Numbered from the stretch's first letter, positions 1 through 10,334 are shown. The stretch: 64,000 nt of DNA from an uncultured Trueperaceae bacterium (GCA_937873495.1 CALMXZ010000011.1:532808-596807), one strand, 5' to 3'. Made by a program: numbers and translations. The notes: generated by a model not told the origin, from the sequence alone.

Positions 1-343
1 AGAGCACGAAGCGGCCGACCCCGTGAGCGGCAGCGGCGTCGAGGAGCGCGAACGTCGCGGCCGTGTTGGCGAGGAAGTACTTCGTCGGCTTGTTCATGCT
101 CTCGCCGACGAGCGACTTGGCCGCGAAGTGGACGACGGCTTCCACAGCGTGCTTGGCGAGCGCGTAACCGACCATGTCGGGGTCTGCGACGCTGCCGTGG
201 ACGAACGGGACGCCCTCCGGCACGGCCCCCCGATGGCCGGTCGAGAGGTCGTCGAGCACGACGACCGAGTGGCCTCTCTCGAGCAGGGTGGCTACCGTGA
301 CCGATCCGATGTAACCGGCGCCGCCCGTGACTAGTACGTTCAT
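1..343 (-). CDS. galE: UDP-glucose 4-epimerase, N-terminal part (runs off window)
   Basis: Short-chain dehydrogenase/reductase that interconverts UDP-glucose and UDP-galactose in the cytoplasm. Reading leftwards from the ATG at 343 gives MNVLVTGGAGYIGSVTVATL, the Rossmann-fold NAD-binding GxxGxxG motif typical of GalE, followed by LDDLSTGHRGAVP and VVHFAAKSLVGESM, both standard GalE N-terminal blocks. About 114 residues are present; the catalytic Tyr-x-x-x-Lys lies outside the window. It is divergent from ilvE. A related NAD-dependent epimerase cannot be fully excluded without the C-terminus, but the motif set is close to classical GalE. Confidence 0.88.
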   Translation of the reverse strand, partial: MNVLVTGGAGYIGSVTVATLLERGHSVVVLDDLSTGHRGAVPEGVPFVHGSVADPDMVGYALAKHAVEAVVHFAAKSLVGESMNKPTKYFLANTAATFALLDAAAAHGVGRFVL

Positions 344-475
344 GCGGCGAGTCTACCCGTTGCCACCCAGCGACCGAGGCCTGCGCCGTTCGGGTACGCC
401 CTTATCTGCCCTGCGCGGACCGCCACCGCCCGGCCCGCGTTGAGCGATACTTGGTGGCCAAGGAGGACAGCGAAC

Positions 476-1441
476 ATGACCACCGACAACGGCTCCCGAG
501 CCGCCTCCACCGGGGCAGCGACGGCCAACGGCGCGGGCCTCATCTGGTTCGACGGCGAACTCGTGCCGGAGGAGCGGGCGCAAGTGAGCGTCCTGACGCA
601 CGCGCTGCATTACGGCACGAGCGTCTTCGAGGGGATAAGGGCGTACGAGACGCGGCGCGGCGCCGCCGTCTTCCGACTCGAGGAGCACGCGCGGCGCCTC
701 CTCGACTCCGCGAAGATCCTCGGCATGCGAACGAACCTGACCGTCGAACAGGTATCGGCCGCCGTGGTCGACACGCTGGTGGCGAACGCCCGCAAGCACG
801 CCTACATCCGGCCGCTCATCTGGTACGGCTCTGACGCTCTAGGCGTGAGCCCCGAGCGCAACCGCCTGCACTTCATGGTCGCCACGTTGCCGTGGGGCAC
901 GTACCTGGGCGACGAGGTGATCAGGAAGGGCGCGCGGCTCATGACGAGCTCGTGGCGGCGCTCGCCTGGCGACGTCCTCCCCACCAAAGCGAAGGCGGGT
1001 GGCAACTACGTCAACTCCGTGCTGGCCAACATCGAGGCGAAGTCGAACGGCTTCGACGAGGCGCTGCTCCTCGACAAGCAGGGCTTCGTGGCCGAAGGCT
1101 CGGGCGAGAACGTCCTGCTCGTCAAGGACGGCGTGCTGCAGGCCATCGCCACGTCCGTGAACCTGCGCGGCATCACCCGCGACAGCGTCATGCGGATCGC
1201 GGAGGCGGGCGGCACGCGTGTCGAGACCGTCATGGCGACGCGCGACGAGCTCTACACGGCGGACGAGGTCTTCCTGGTCGGCACGGCGGCAGAGGTGACG
1301 CCCGTGGCGAGCATCGACAGGCGCCCGATCGGGATCGGGGCCGCCGGCCCCGTCGCGCTCGACCTCCGCGAGCGTTACCTGCGGGTGGCGCGCGGCGAGG
1401 TCCCGGAGTTCGAGCGCTGGCTGACGTACGTCGACGGTTGA
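476..1441 (+). CDS. ilvE: branched-chain amino acid aminotransferase
   Basis: PLP-dependent class IV aminotransferase, 321 aa, that transfers the amino group between Glu and the keto acids of Leu, Ile and Val in the cytosol. The motif TKAKAGGNYVNS carries the PLP lysine at about residue 173. EGSGENVLLVKDG and GITRDSVMRIA follow, as in the IlvE family. The ATG at 476 is chosen because AAGGAGG lies 9 nt upstream; an in-frame upstream extension has no such site. It is followed 76 bp later by a DMT exporter on the same strand. D-amino acid transaminase or ADC lyase are alternative class IV members, but the length and motifs favour IlvE. Confidence 0.92.
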   Translation: MTTDNGSRAASTGAATANGAGLIWFDGELVPEERAQVSVLTHALHYGTSVFEGIRAYETRRGAAVFRLEEHARRLLDSAKILGMRTNLTVEQVSAAVVDTLVANARKHAYIRPLIWYGSDALGVSPERNRLHFMVATLPWGTYLGDEVIRKGARLMTSSWRRSPGDVLPTKAKAGGNYVNSVLANIEAKSNGFDEALLLDKQGFVAEGSGENVLLVKDGVLQAIATSVNLRGITRDSVMRIAEAGGTRVETVMATRDELYTADEVFLVGTAAEVTPVASIDRRPIGIGAAGPVALDLRERYLRVARGEVPEFERWLTYVDG

Positions 1442-1517
1442 GGGCGCCGGCGGCTCGGGCAACGCGGCGGGCCGCTGAGGGCGTGCGGTCCGCCCGGGTG
1501 GGCCGTGGTGGTGCAGC

Positions 1518-2372
1518 GTGACGACCCTGGCGCTCACCCTCGTCTTCGCCTCTGCGTTCCTGCACGCGACCTGGAACCTGCTGTCGAAGCGGGCGCGCGG
1601 CGGGGCGGAGTTCGTCTGGCTGTTCGCGAGCCTGACCGTCGTCGTGTACGCACCGTTCGTGGCGGCGTACGCGATCGTCCTCAAGCCGGCGCTCACCTGG
1701 ACGCATGTGCTCCTGGCCGCCGTCTCCTCCGTCCTACACATCCTCTACTTCGTGTTCCTGCAACGTGGCTACCGGCTGGGCGACCTCTCGCTCGTCTACC
1801 CGACGGCGCGGGGCAGCGGCCCGGCCTTGGCGACCGTCCTGGCGATCCTCGTGCTCGGCGAACGCCCCGGACCCCAGGCGCTGCTCGGCACCCTGCTGGT
1901 CGTGGCGAGCGTCTTCGTGCTGGCCGGCGGCAAGGCAGGCGGCCGCCGGTCGCGCCCCGCCGTCGGCTACGGTCTCCTCACGGGCCTCTTCATCGGCATC
2001 TACACGGTGTTCGACGGCTACGCGGTAGGTCACGCCGGGGTGTCACCCTTCGTCTACACCTACCTCGGCGAGGTGGGACGGGCGCTCCTGCTCCTGCCGT
2101 TCGCCATCAGGCGCCCCGCCGTCGTGAGGGAGCTGTGGCGGGAGCACAAGCGTGAGGCCTTCGGCATCGCGACCTTGAGCCCGCTCGCGTACATCCTCGT
2201 GCTGACGGCCATGCAGTTCACGCCCGTCAGCCTCGTCGCACCGGCGCGCGAGGTGAGCATCCTCATCGCCACGTTCTTCGGGCTGCGGCTGCTCGCGGAA
2301 GGGAACGTGAGGCGGCGGGCGCTCGGCGCCGTCGGCATGGTGATCGGGGTCGTGCTCCTGGCCTTGGCGTGA
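1518..2372 (+). CDS. EamA/DMT superfamily membrane transporter
   Basis: Integral membrane protein of 284 aa with about ten hydrophobic segments in two repeated halves, the usual drug/metabolite transporter (EamA) plan. The N-terminus FASAFLHATWNLLSKRARGG and the half-end VYPTARGSGPALATVLAILVLGERPG (written here only as a family marker, split at G) are typical EamA signatures, as is the end of the second half, TPVSLVAPAREVSILIATFF. The substrate cannot be told from sequence; members export amino acids, nucleosides or drugs. Start is GTG at 1518. It may be co-transcribed with ilvE (76-bp gap), which would fit amino acid export but does not prove it. Confidence 0.85.
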   Translation: MTTLALTLVFASAFLHATWNLLSKRARGGAEFVWLFASLTVVVYAPFVAAYAIVLKPALTWTHVLLAAVSSVLHILYFVFLQRGYRLGDLSLVYPTARGSGPALATVLAILVLGERPGPQALLGTLLVVASVFVLAGGKAGGRRSRPAVGYGLLTGLFIGIYTVFDGYAVGHAGVSPFVYTYLGEVGRALLLLPFAIRRPAVVRELWREHKREAFGIATLSPLAYILVLTAMQFTPVSLVAPAREVSILIATFFGLRLLAEGNVRRRALGAVGMVIGVVLLALA

Positions 2373-2470
2373 GTGGCCTCTAGGGTCACGCGACGACCTT
2401 CGGGAGCGAGCGGCGGCCGATCCGCGCCTCGAAGGTGGCTGGCTCGACACCGGGGTCCCTGAAAGAGTGC

Positions 2471-2498
2471 GGGCGGCACCTCTCTCGAGGTGCCGCCC
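2471..2498. terminator. 12-bp GC-rich hairpin between convergent genes
   Basis: GGGCGGCACCTC (2471-2482) pairs perfectly with GAGGTGCCGCCC (2487-2498) around a TCTC loop. It sits between the DMT gene (plus) and the small minus-strand gene at 2524-2709, so it can terminate both. There is no long T-run. Confidence 0.7.
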
Positions 2499-2523
2499 GT
2501 CCTTGAAGCCGTTGCGCTGCTAC

Positions 2524-2709
2524 TCAGCGGCTGCGACGGCTGCTGCTGCGCCAGGCGCGGGTGACCGCGTTGACCGTCGTGGGCTGGTTGGCCCAGTAGT
2601 GGTCGTTGCGCGGCGCGCGCTCGCCGTCGAAGTAGCCGGCGCGGCGCAGGGCGGAGCCGGTGACGGGGCGGAGGATGGAACGGTGGACTTGCTCGATGCT
2701 GGAGAACAT
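2524..2709 (-). CDS. small protein of unknown function (61 aa)
   Basis: Short ORF beginning MFSSIEQVHRSILRPVTGSA and ending in a Ser/Arg-rich tail. The case for a real gene is the excellent Shine-Dalgarno GAAGGAGGAG placed a few bases before the ATG at 2709 and the strong hairpin directly after the stop. It is basic, with a central segment RRAGYFDGERAPRNDHYW; no signal peptide or membrane segment. No family is recognised. Its upstream region holds the structured element at 2813-2918, but that element reads best on the opposite strand. Confidence 0.5.
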   Translation of the reverse strand: MFSSIEQVHRSILRPVTGSALRRAGYFDGERAPRNDHYWANQPTTVNAVTRAWRSSSRRSR

Positions 2710-2812
2710 GGTCTCCTCCTTCGTAAGAGTTCGGTGCCGCGGCGGTCGCCGGGCAGCGTGCGGCTTCTAGACACCCCAGTTGGGGAGTCGAATCAGGTTC
2801 GCTGATGTCGGT

Positions 2813-2918
2813 GGTAGCGCGGGGGTGCCCCGCGTTCACGTCTCCCCAGGGCCCGTTGACTGAGAGGGCGGGACCCTGGACGCCTCGGAGCCTGACCCGA
2901 AGCGGCAAGCATGCTACC
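2813..2918 (+). promoter_or_regulatory. possible TPP-riboswitch-like or other structured RNA
   Basis: A closing stem GGTAGC (2813-2818)/GCTACC (2913-2918) encloses blocks in the order seen in thi-box (TPP) riboswitches: GGGGTGC (2822-2828), CTGAGA (2860-2865), ACCC (2873-2876) and GAGCCTGACCC (2888-2898). Inside, CCAGGG and CCCTGG form a further stem. The consensus 3' block (GCGnAGGGA) is not present, so the assignment is weak. The next plus-strand gene encodes a lipoprotein rather than a thiamine gene. It may instead be an unrelated RNA or a decayed aptamer. Confidence 0.3.
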
Positions 2919-2992
2919 AGATTCACAAGCTCCTTGGGAAGCCCCCGATTACTTCACACCAGAAGGCACCCCCGACCCCCTAACCTTGGCCG

Positions 2993-5746
2993 ATGACCCA
3001 CCTGTCCCCAGTCAGGTCCGTCACCCTCATCCTCTTCTGCGTGGTCGCGCTCTCCGCCTGCGGCGGCGGTCCACGCGTGCCGTCCGGCTGTACGGGCACG
3101 GCCTGCTGCATGGCGAGCCACCACGCCTCGACCGCCTCCAACAGCATGGGCACCGGCGCTTCGGCGCATACGCTCGCCCACCTGGTCGCCACTGGCGGCT
3201 CACCCGTCGCGTCCGCGGGCGCGCCCCTCCCCAGCCCCGTTCCAACGCGCGCCTGGTCGAACATCGCAGCCTGGCCTGGCGGCATCCTGCCTGCCGAGGG
3301 CGACGACGTAGTCATCCACGAGGGTGAGGTCGTGCTCCTCGACGTCTCCCCGCCGCCCCTCGGCGGCCTGACCATCGAAGGTGCGCTCGTGTTCGCACGC
3401 CAGGACCTCGAACTCGCGGCCGACCACGTGATGGTGCACGGGTCGCTCCACGTCGGCTCCCAGGCGGAGCCGTTCCTGCAGCGCGCCGTCCTGACGCTCA
3501 CGGGCTCGCGTCGCCCCGACGACGGCTGCCTGGGCGGTAACTACCTGGCGGTCATAGGCGGCAGCCTGGAGCTGTACGGCGACCCGACCGGAAGCAGCTG
3601 GACAAGGCTGGCGGCCACGGCGGCGGCGGGTGCGACGAGCATCGTCGTGGACGACGCCAGCGGCTGGCGGGTCGGCGACCGGTTGGCCGTCGCTTCCACG
3701 GACTTCTACGCCGAGCAGAACGAAGGCGGCACGCGCAGGGACGGACAGGTCGAGGAGCGGCGCGTGACCGCCGTCGACGGCGACCGGCTCCAACTCGACT
3801 CCCCACTGACCCACGAGCATTACGGCCAGGCCCAGGAGTTCGCCGCGGGCTCCGGGCTCCCGACCACGGTCCTCGAGTCGCGGGCGGAGGTCGTGCGCCT
3901 CACGCGCAACGTTACGGTGCAGGGCCGGGAGGAGACGGCCGACCCGGGCGACCCCGACTACAAGTACGGCGGGCACATCATGGCGATGGGCGCGAGCAGC
4001 GTGCACCTCGACTCCGTCGAGCTGACGCGCATGGGCCAGGCCGGGGTCCTGCTGCGCTACCCGGTCCACTGGCACCTGATGGGCGACGCCGGCGCCGGCA
4101 GCTTCATCCGCAACTCGAGCCTGCACGACCTGTACAACCGCTGCGTCACCATCCACGGCACCAACGGCGTGCTCCTGGACGGCAACGCCGCCTACGACAC
4201 GTTCGGTCACTGCTACTTCTTCGAGGACGGCGCCGAGACGGGCAACGTGCTGCGCGGCAACCTCGCACTGCAGGTGCGCGAGCCGGTCGGGGGCGACGCC
4301 CTCCTCCCCTCGGACACGGGTTACCTCGGGCCCGCGGCGTTCTGGGTTACGAACCCGGCCAACGACCTGATCGGCAACGTGGCCGCCTCCTCGGACGGCT
4401 CCGGCTTCTGGTACGCGCTGCCGGAGCACCCGACCGGACCGTCGTACCGCGTCTTCGACGGCGCCAACACGTGGCCGCGGCGCACCCCGCTCGGCGCGTT
4501 CCAAGGCAACCTGGCGCACTCGAACATGCAGGACGGCCTGCACGTCGACCGCGGGCCGCGCGCGAGCGACCTGGCGCCGGAGTCGTCCTACTACGACCCG
4601 CGCGTCGACCCGGCCGACCGCAACTCCGCACCCGTCAGGGCCGTGTTCTCCGGGTACGTCGCCTACAAGCACAGGAGCACGGCCGCCTGGTTCCGCGGGG
4701 CCAACGCCGTGCTGACGGGCGCGCTGCTGGCCGACAACGCCATCGGCGTCACGTTCGCCTCGCGCGCGTCAGGGCTCGAGGACAGCGTGATCGTCGGCGA
4801 GACGGCCAACCGCGGCTCACCGCGGGACTGGGAGCCGAAGAGCGCAGACGGCCGCACGCTGCCGCGGCACTGGCAGCCGGACTTCGCCATCCGCGGCTTC
4901 GAGTTCTACGATGGACCCGTGTTCGTGAGGAACACGTACTTCGGAGCCTTCGAGCCGAACGCCGTGCGCGGGGCCGGCGCGATCAGCGTCCTCGACTACA
5001 CCTCGTTCTCCATGAGCCCGTCGTCGTACGCCGAGGGGCTGAGGTTCGACCCGGCCACGAACCGCGTGCGCTTCGAGACGCGCGACATGACCGGGTACGA
5101 CCCCACGAAGACGGACTCCGGCGAGGACGGCTACCGCAGCGCCGTGTTCAGGGACGTCGACGGCAGCGTGACGGGCACGGCCGGCCGTTACGTGACCGTC
5201 GAGAACCCGGTGCTGGCCGCGCCGTCGTGCACCTACCGCGACGACTGGAACGCCAACGTGTGCGACGGCCGCTACGCCGGCCTCACCTTCAGCGACGACG
5301 GCCCGGTGGCCCAAGGGTTCGCCCCGCTCATGCTCACGCGGGCGGGCGAGGCGACAGGGCACGCGATCTACGGCAGCCCGAACGGTGGGCCGTCGGTGCC
5401 GAACGACCATTACCGGAGCGTGGTGCGGCTCGGCTACGAGTACCGTTACGAGCACACCCTCGGGACGCCAAGGAACTTCAGCGTCGACCTCGGCGATGTG
5501 GCGAAGGGCGACCGGCTGGTCGTGAGCGTCCCGTACGCCGGCAAGGACAACCCGTACGTCTACCGCGACTGGTGGATCGACCAGCGCAACCTCATGCCGG
5601 CGTACGGGAGCCTGGTGACGCTACGCGGCGGGACCGACAGCGGCTACTTCCTCGACTCCGGCTCGGGCCGCCTCTACCTGCTCCTCGTCCAGCAGGGCGA
5701 CAGGGACTACGCGCGCCTCACCGTGTGCCAAGCGGCGGGCTGCTAA
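2993..5746 (+). CDS. G8-domain, beta-helix lipoprotein (CEMIP/TMEM2-like)
   Basis: Large exported protein of 917 aa. The N-terminus is a lipoprotein signal (LILFCVVALSAC, lipobox Cys near residue 23). Residues about 85-150 carry a G8 domain (WSNIAAWPGG, LPAEGDDVVIHEGEVVLLD). Then come a segment with ATSIVVDDASGWRVGDRLAV and a long right-handed beta-helix region rich in N/G turns (FIRNSSLHDLYNRCVTIHG, GVLLDGNAAYDTFGHCYFFE) through roughly residue 700. This order matches the extracellular part of eukaryotic CEMIP/TMEM2/PKHDL1 proteins, some of which act on hyaluronan. The bacterial substrate is unknown; a surface polysaccharide or glycan role is inferred. No good ribosome site is seen before the ATG. 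It is convergent with the next gene, 6 bp apart. Confidence 0.75.
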   Translation: MTHLSPVRSVTLILFCVVALSACGGGPRVPSGCTGTACCMASHHASTASNSMGTGASAHTLAHLVATGGSPVASAGAPLPSPVPTRAWSNIAAWPGGILPAEGDDVVIHEGEVVLLDVSPPPLGGLTIEGALVFARQDLELAADHVMVHGSLHVGSQAEPFLQRAVLTLTGSRRPDDGCLGGNYLAVIGGSLELYGDPTGSSWTRLAATAAAGATSIVVDDASGWRVGDRLAVASTDFYAEQNEGGTRRDGQVEERRVTAVDGDRLQLDSPLTHEHYGQAQEFAAGSGLPTTVLESRAEVVRLTRNVTVQGREETADPGDPDYKYGGHIMAMGASSVHLDSVELTRMGQAGVLLRYPVHWHLMGDAGAGSFIRNSSLHDLYNRCVTIHGTNGVLLDGNAAYDTFGHCYFFEDGAETGNVLRGNLALQVREPVGGDALLPSDTGYLGPAAFWVTNPANDLIGNVAASSDGSGFWYALPEHPTGPSYRVFDGANTWPRRTPLGAFQGNLAHSNMQDGLHVDRGPRASDLAPESSYYDPRVDPADRNSAPVRAVFSGYVAYKHRSTAAWFRGANAVLTGALLADNAIGVTFASRASGLEDSVIVGETANRGSPRDWEPKSADGRTLPRHWQPDFAIRGFEFYDGPVFVRNTYFGAFEPNAVRGAGAISVLDYTSFSMSPSSYAEGLRFDPATNRVRFETRDMTGYDPTKTDSGEDGYRSAVFRDVDGSVTGTAGRYVTVENPVLAAPSCTYRDDWNANVCDGRYAGLTFSDDGPVAQGFAPLMLTRAGEATGHAIYGSPNGGPSVPNDHYRSVVRLGYEYRYEHTLGTPRNFSVDLGDVAKGDRLVVSVPYAGKDNPYVYRDWWIDQRNLMPAYGSLVTLRGGTDSGYFLDSGSGRLYLLLVQQGDRDYARLTVCQAAGC

Positions 5747-5752
5747 CCGCTC

Positions 5753-6171
5753 TCACTCCTGGTCTTGCGCCAGGAGCCGCGCCCCTTCCTCGTCCGAGTC
5801 GACCTGCTGGAGGCGGCGCCGCAGGTGTCCGCGGCGCTCGGGGCTGCGCAAGGCCTGATCGTCGATGGGCTCCATGAACACGAGCAGGAGCTCGAAGCTC
5901 TCGCGCGAGAAGGTGCTGCGCAGCACGTGCAGGTCGAACTCCAGCTCGTCCTCGAGCTGGGCGGGCAGCGCCAGGACCGCGTCGCGGTCGCCCTTCAGGA
6001 GGACCATCGCCACGTCGGTAGCGCGCCGGCCCTCGCCGAAGCTCACCTTCACGCCGCTGCGCAGGGCGCGCTGCAGGATGAGGGACTGCGCCTTGATGAT
6101 GCGCTCGTACAGCGCGCCCGCCGCGGCCTGCTGTTGCGCGGCGCGAGAGGCGTCTGGGGCGCCTTCCGGCA

Positions 6172-6172
<1 letters not shown>
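5753..6172 (-). CDS. hypothetical protein co-translated with proS
   Basis: 139 aa, no recognised family. The start (ATG at 6172) overlaps the proS stop as ATGA, so translation is probably coupled to ProRS. The protein is soluble and acidic-to-neutral, with a Gln/Ala-rich N-terminal helix and the central segment VSFGEGRRATDVAMVLLKGD. It ends in a charged helix with many Arg and Gln residues. The alternating hydrophobic pattern suggests a small alpha/beta domain. Function cannot be assigned; its position only says that it is expressed with proS. Confidence 0.65.
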
Positions 6173-7653
<1,481 letters not shown>

Positions 7654-7669
7654 CTAGGGGCGCGGCGGG

Positions 7670-7746
7670 GGCGTACTGCGGCGCGGCGTCCACCGGCCTA
7701 CGGCGACGTGGCGGCCGGACCAGCGGCGGCGTACTGCGGCGCGGCG
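7670..7746. repeat. two copies of a 19-bp direct repeat
   Basis: GGCGTACTGCGGCGCGGCG occurs at 7670-7688 and again at 7728-7746 (58-bp spacing), with GGCGGCCGGACC also repeated in the same spacer. It lies in the short gap between proS and the ParB-like/USP gene. Probably a local duplication; no function is evident. Confidence 0.7.
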
Positions 7747-7788
7747 GCCGGACCGGCGCTGGCGGTGGACACCGCGAGCACAGCCCGC

Positions 7789-9405
7789 TCAGGTCACCAG
7801 CACGCTGAACCCGTCCGCCTGAGCGCGCTCGATGACCTGCTCAAGCACCCCGCCCATCAGTTCCTCGAGCCACCGCGCGTGGGTGTGGCTCCCCATGAGC
7901 ACGATCCTGGACGCGTGCTCCCTTGCGACCCCGAGGATGGTCTCGGCGACCGGCCCCCGGCGACCGAGGCTCGTGGCGGCGACGCCAAGGCGCCCAAGGT
8001 ACTCCGTCGCGCGCGCCAGCACCTCCTCGCTCTGCCTGCCGCCACCGACGTGCAAGACCACGGGCTCGAGGTCGTAACTGAGCGCGAGGTAGGCGAGGGC
8101 GAACAGGGCCTCCTCGGACTTCTCCCCGCCATCGAAGGCGAGGAGCGGTCGGCCGCCGGGCCGCAGCGGCGGCGTGGCGCTGGTGCCAGCGAGCAGGACC
8201 GGCCGCGGCGTGCGCCGCAGCAGCGGCCGCAGGGTGGGTTCGAGGGCGGACGTGGCGGCCAGCACGACGAGGTCGACGTACCTGGCTCGCGCACGGACCT
8301 CGTGCACGAGGTCGCCGCGCGCCACCGCCAGCTGGCCGAACACCCTGGCCGCCGCGCACGCCGCGAGGAACTCGCCCTCGACACCAGCGGCGGCCTCGGC
8401 CGCCAGCCCGTACACCCTGGCGCCCTCGAGGGCGGCGAAGCGCAGGGCGGAGCGCAGCGCGTCGGCGTCGCCTTCGGCGCCCGTCAGGACGAGCAGCAGG
8501 CCCTGCACGAGCCCCCTCTCCCCCGTCAGCTCACCCGTGCGCTCGTCCACCGTGCCGGGCCGCGTGCGCGCCAACCCCTCGGCGAGTTGCGGGCCCTCGA
8601 GGTCCCAGCCGAAGCGCTCCATGAGTTCGCCGCGGTGCTCGGAGAGGTAGAGGTAGAGGTCGGTCTCCGTGCGCCCGGCGAAGTCGTGCAGGAGCCCGTG
8701 CTCCCTGATCTCCTCCACCACTGGCAGGTATACGGTGTCGTAGAAGTGCTCGACCGCCTCCAACCACGGCACCGGCCGGTCCTCGTCGATGCCCATGTAG
8801 TACCGGTGCACCCGGATGTGCTCGAGGAGCTTCGGGTACTGGCCCGGGACCGTGACCGTGAGGTCGGCGTCCGGGCGCAGCTCGTCCAGGTGCGTGGCGT
8901 CAAGGAAGTCGGCGAACTCGCTGGCGCGGATGAGATCGTCCATGTCCATGTCGGGCGTGAACGCCACGCGCGACACGACCGGCGTCACCCAGGCGTTGAT
9001 GTGGCTCGCGCCGAGCTGCCGCGCCACGGAGACACGGTGGTTGCCGTCCTTGACGAAGTACGCCTCGCCGATGCGGTAGACGTCGATCGGCGGCACGCCC
9101 TCCATGCCGAGCATGGCGAGCTTGACGCCCACCCAGCGGGAGCGGTCGGAGTCGGTCAGTGGGAGGAACGAGCGGTTGAAATCATGGTAGCGGCCGACGC
9201 TGCCGACGATGGCGCCGAGCGGGATGTCCTGAAGCGTGCTCGTGCTCGCCTCCACGCCCTTGAGCCGCTTGCGCACCTCGTCGTACCTGAGGAGCCGGTC
9301 GCTCTGGCCGGAGAGGAGCGCCATCACGCCGGCCAGGTCGGCTCGGCGCCTGGCGTTCCTGAAGTCCGCGATGGCTCCGTTGGCCGCAGTGACGCGCTCG
9401 TCCAC
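7789..9405 (-). CDS. ParB-like (DUF4032-like) and universal stress protein fusion
   Basis: 538 aa. Residues about 35-130 form a ParB/Srx-like fold: a vRkRLkgv start, then YFVKDGNHRVSVARQLGAS, where DGNHR is the hallmark nucleotide-binding turn of this fold. A middle part (VRVHRYYMG, YLSEHRGELMERFGW) resembles the region paired with such domains in actinobacterial DUF4032 proteins. The C-terminal about 230 residues contain two UspA-like halves, the last ending in RIVLMGSHTHARWLEELMGG, the GxHG-like ATP-binding stretch. Start GTG at 9405. Role is unknown; the USP part suggests stress or nucleotide sensing, and the ParB-like part a CTPase/ATPase or a DNA-linked role. Both are inference. Confidence 0.7.
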   Translation of the reverse strand: MDERVTAANGAIADFRNARRRADLAGVMALLSGQSDRLLRYDEVRKRLKGVEASTSTLQDIPLGAIVGSVGRYHDFNRSFLPLTDSDRSRWVGVKLAMLGMEGVPPIDVYRIGEAYFVKDGNHRVSVARQLGASHINAWVTPVVSRVAFTPDMDMDDLIRASEFADFLDATHLDELRPDADLTVTVPGQYPKLLEHIRVHRYYMGIDEDRPVPWLEAVEHFYDTVYLPVVEEIREHGLLHDFAGRTETDLYLYLSEHRGELMERFGWDLEGPQLAEGLARTRPGTVDERTGELTGERGLVQGLLLVLTGAEGDADALRSALRFAALEGARVYGLAAEAAAGVEGEFLAACAAARVFGQLAVARGDLVHEVRARARYVDLVVLAATSALEPTLRPLLRRTPRPVLLAGTSATPPLRPGGRPLLAFDGGEKSEEALFALAYLALSYDLEPVVLHVGGGRQSEEVLARATEYLGRLGVAATSLGRRGPVAETILGVAREHASRIVLMGSHTHARWLEELMGGVLEQVIERAQADGFSVLVT

Positions 9406-9477
9406 CCGGGCATTCTGCCACGCTGCCCCGGTAGCCCCGTGAGCAGCGCGCGCCGCCCGCTCCGGTTACTCTCCGGC

Positions 9478-10182
9478 ATGAAGGTAGAGATCTGGTCCGA
9501 CATAGCCTGCCCCTGGTGCTACATCGGTAAGACGCGCTTCGAGAAGGCGCTCGACGCCTACGAGCACGCTGGCGAAGTCGAGGTCGTGTGGCGCTCGTTC
9601 GAGCTGCAGCCCGGCGCGCCGCGCCAGGCGTCCGGCAGCACCGCGGAGCACCTGATGGAGAAGTACGGCCGCTCGCGCGCGCAGGTGCTCGAGATGATGG
9701 AGCGCGTCAGCGAGGTAGCCGCTTCCGAGGGGCTGGAGTTCCACCTCGACAAGGGCGTCGCCGCCAACACGTTCGACGCCCACCGGCTCGTGCACTACGG
9801 CACGAGCGTCGGCCGGGGCGAGGCGGTCATGCGGCGCCTCATGCGCGCCTACCAGAGCGAGGGCGAGGACCTCTCCGACCACGCCGCGCTCGGGCGGTTG
9901 GCCGTCGAGGCCGGCCTGGAGGGGAACGCCGTGCGCGAGGTCCTCGCGAGCGACGCCTTCTCGGACGCCGTGCGCTCGGACGAGCGCCGCGCCCGGACCC
10001 TTGGCGTCGACGGCGTGCCGTTCTTCGTCTTCGACGAGGCGCACGGCGTGTCGGGCGCCCAGCCGACTGAGCTCTTCCTCTCGGCGCTGAGGCAGCTCGG
10101 ACCGCAGGCCAAGCCGCTCACCATGCACGGCGCCGGTGGCCCCGTATGCGACGAGGACGGTTGCGAACTGCCGCAAGCTTGA
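9478..10182 (+). CDS. DsbA family oxidoreductase, FrnE-like
   Basis: 234 aa thioredoxin-fold protein with no signal peptide, so probably cytoplasmic. The active site CPWC is at residues 11-14 (WSDIACPWCYIGK), as in FrnE. Helical insertion and C-terminal GVDGVPFFVFDE, holding the cis-Pro of the thioredoxin fold, are in place. A second cysteine pair, VCDEDGCE, occurs near the C-terminus; Deinococcus FrnE also has an extra C-terminal CX5C-type motif. Family role: disulfide oxidoreductase/isomerase linked to oxidative stress. Start ATG at 9478. Confidence 0.88.
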   Translation: MKVEIWSDIACPWCYIGKTRFEKALDAYEHAGEVEVVWRSFELQPGAPRQASGSTAEHLMEKYGRSRAQVLEMMERVSEVAASEGLEFHLDKGVAANTFDAHRLVHYGTSVGRGEAVMRRLMRAYQSEGEDLSDHAALGRLAVEAGLEGNAVREVLASDAFSDAVRSDERRARTLGVDGVPFFVFDEAHGVSGAQPTELFLSALRQLGPQAKPLTMHGAGGPVCDEDGCELPQA

Positions 10183-10202
10183 CCGTCGCGCGCTCGCGGC
10201 GT

Positions 10203-10290
10203 GCGACCCCGCCTGCTCCAGCGACCCGGCCCACTCGCGCGACCCCGCCTGCTTGAGCGACCCCGCCCGGTTCGAGCGACCCGGCCTGGC
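10203..10290. repeat. tandem repeat, about 4.8 copies of 18-19 bp
   Basis: Successive units begin GCGACCCCGCC or GCGACCCGGCC at 10203, 10221, 10239, 10257 and 10276. They fill the gap after the frnE-like gene and before the metG promoter. Nothing else is evident in this stretch. Confidence 0.75.
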
Positions 10291-10334
10291 GCCCCCGCGC
10301 TCCCGCCGTCTGCCCCAGCCGCCCGAACCGGTGC

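Noticed and set aside
2805-2925. T-box leader reading (GGTGGTAGCGCGGG)
   Set aside because: The sequence resembles a T-box antiterminator only in part; no Stem I is found and no synthetase or amino acid gene follows.
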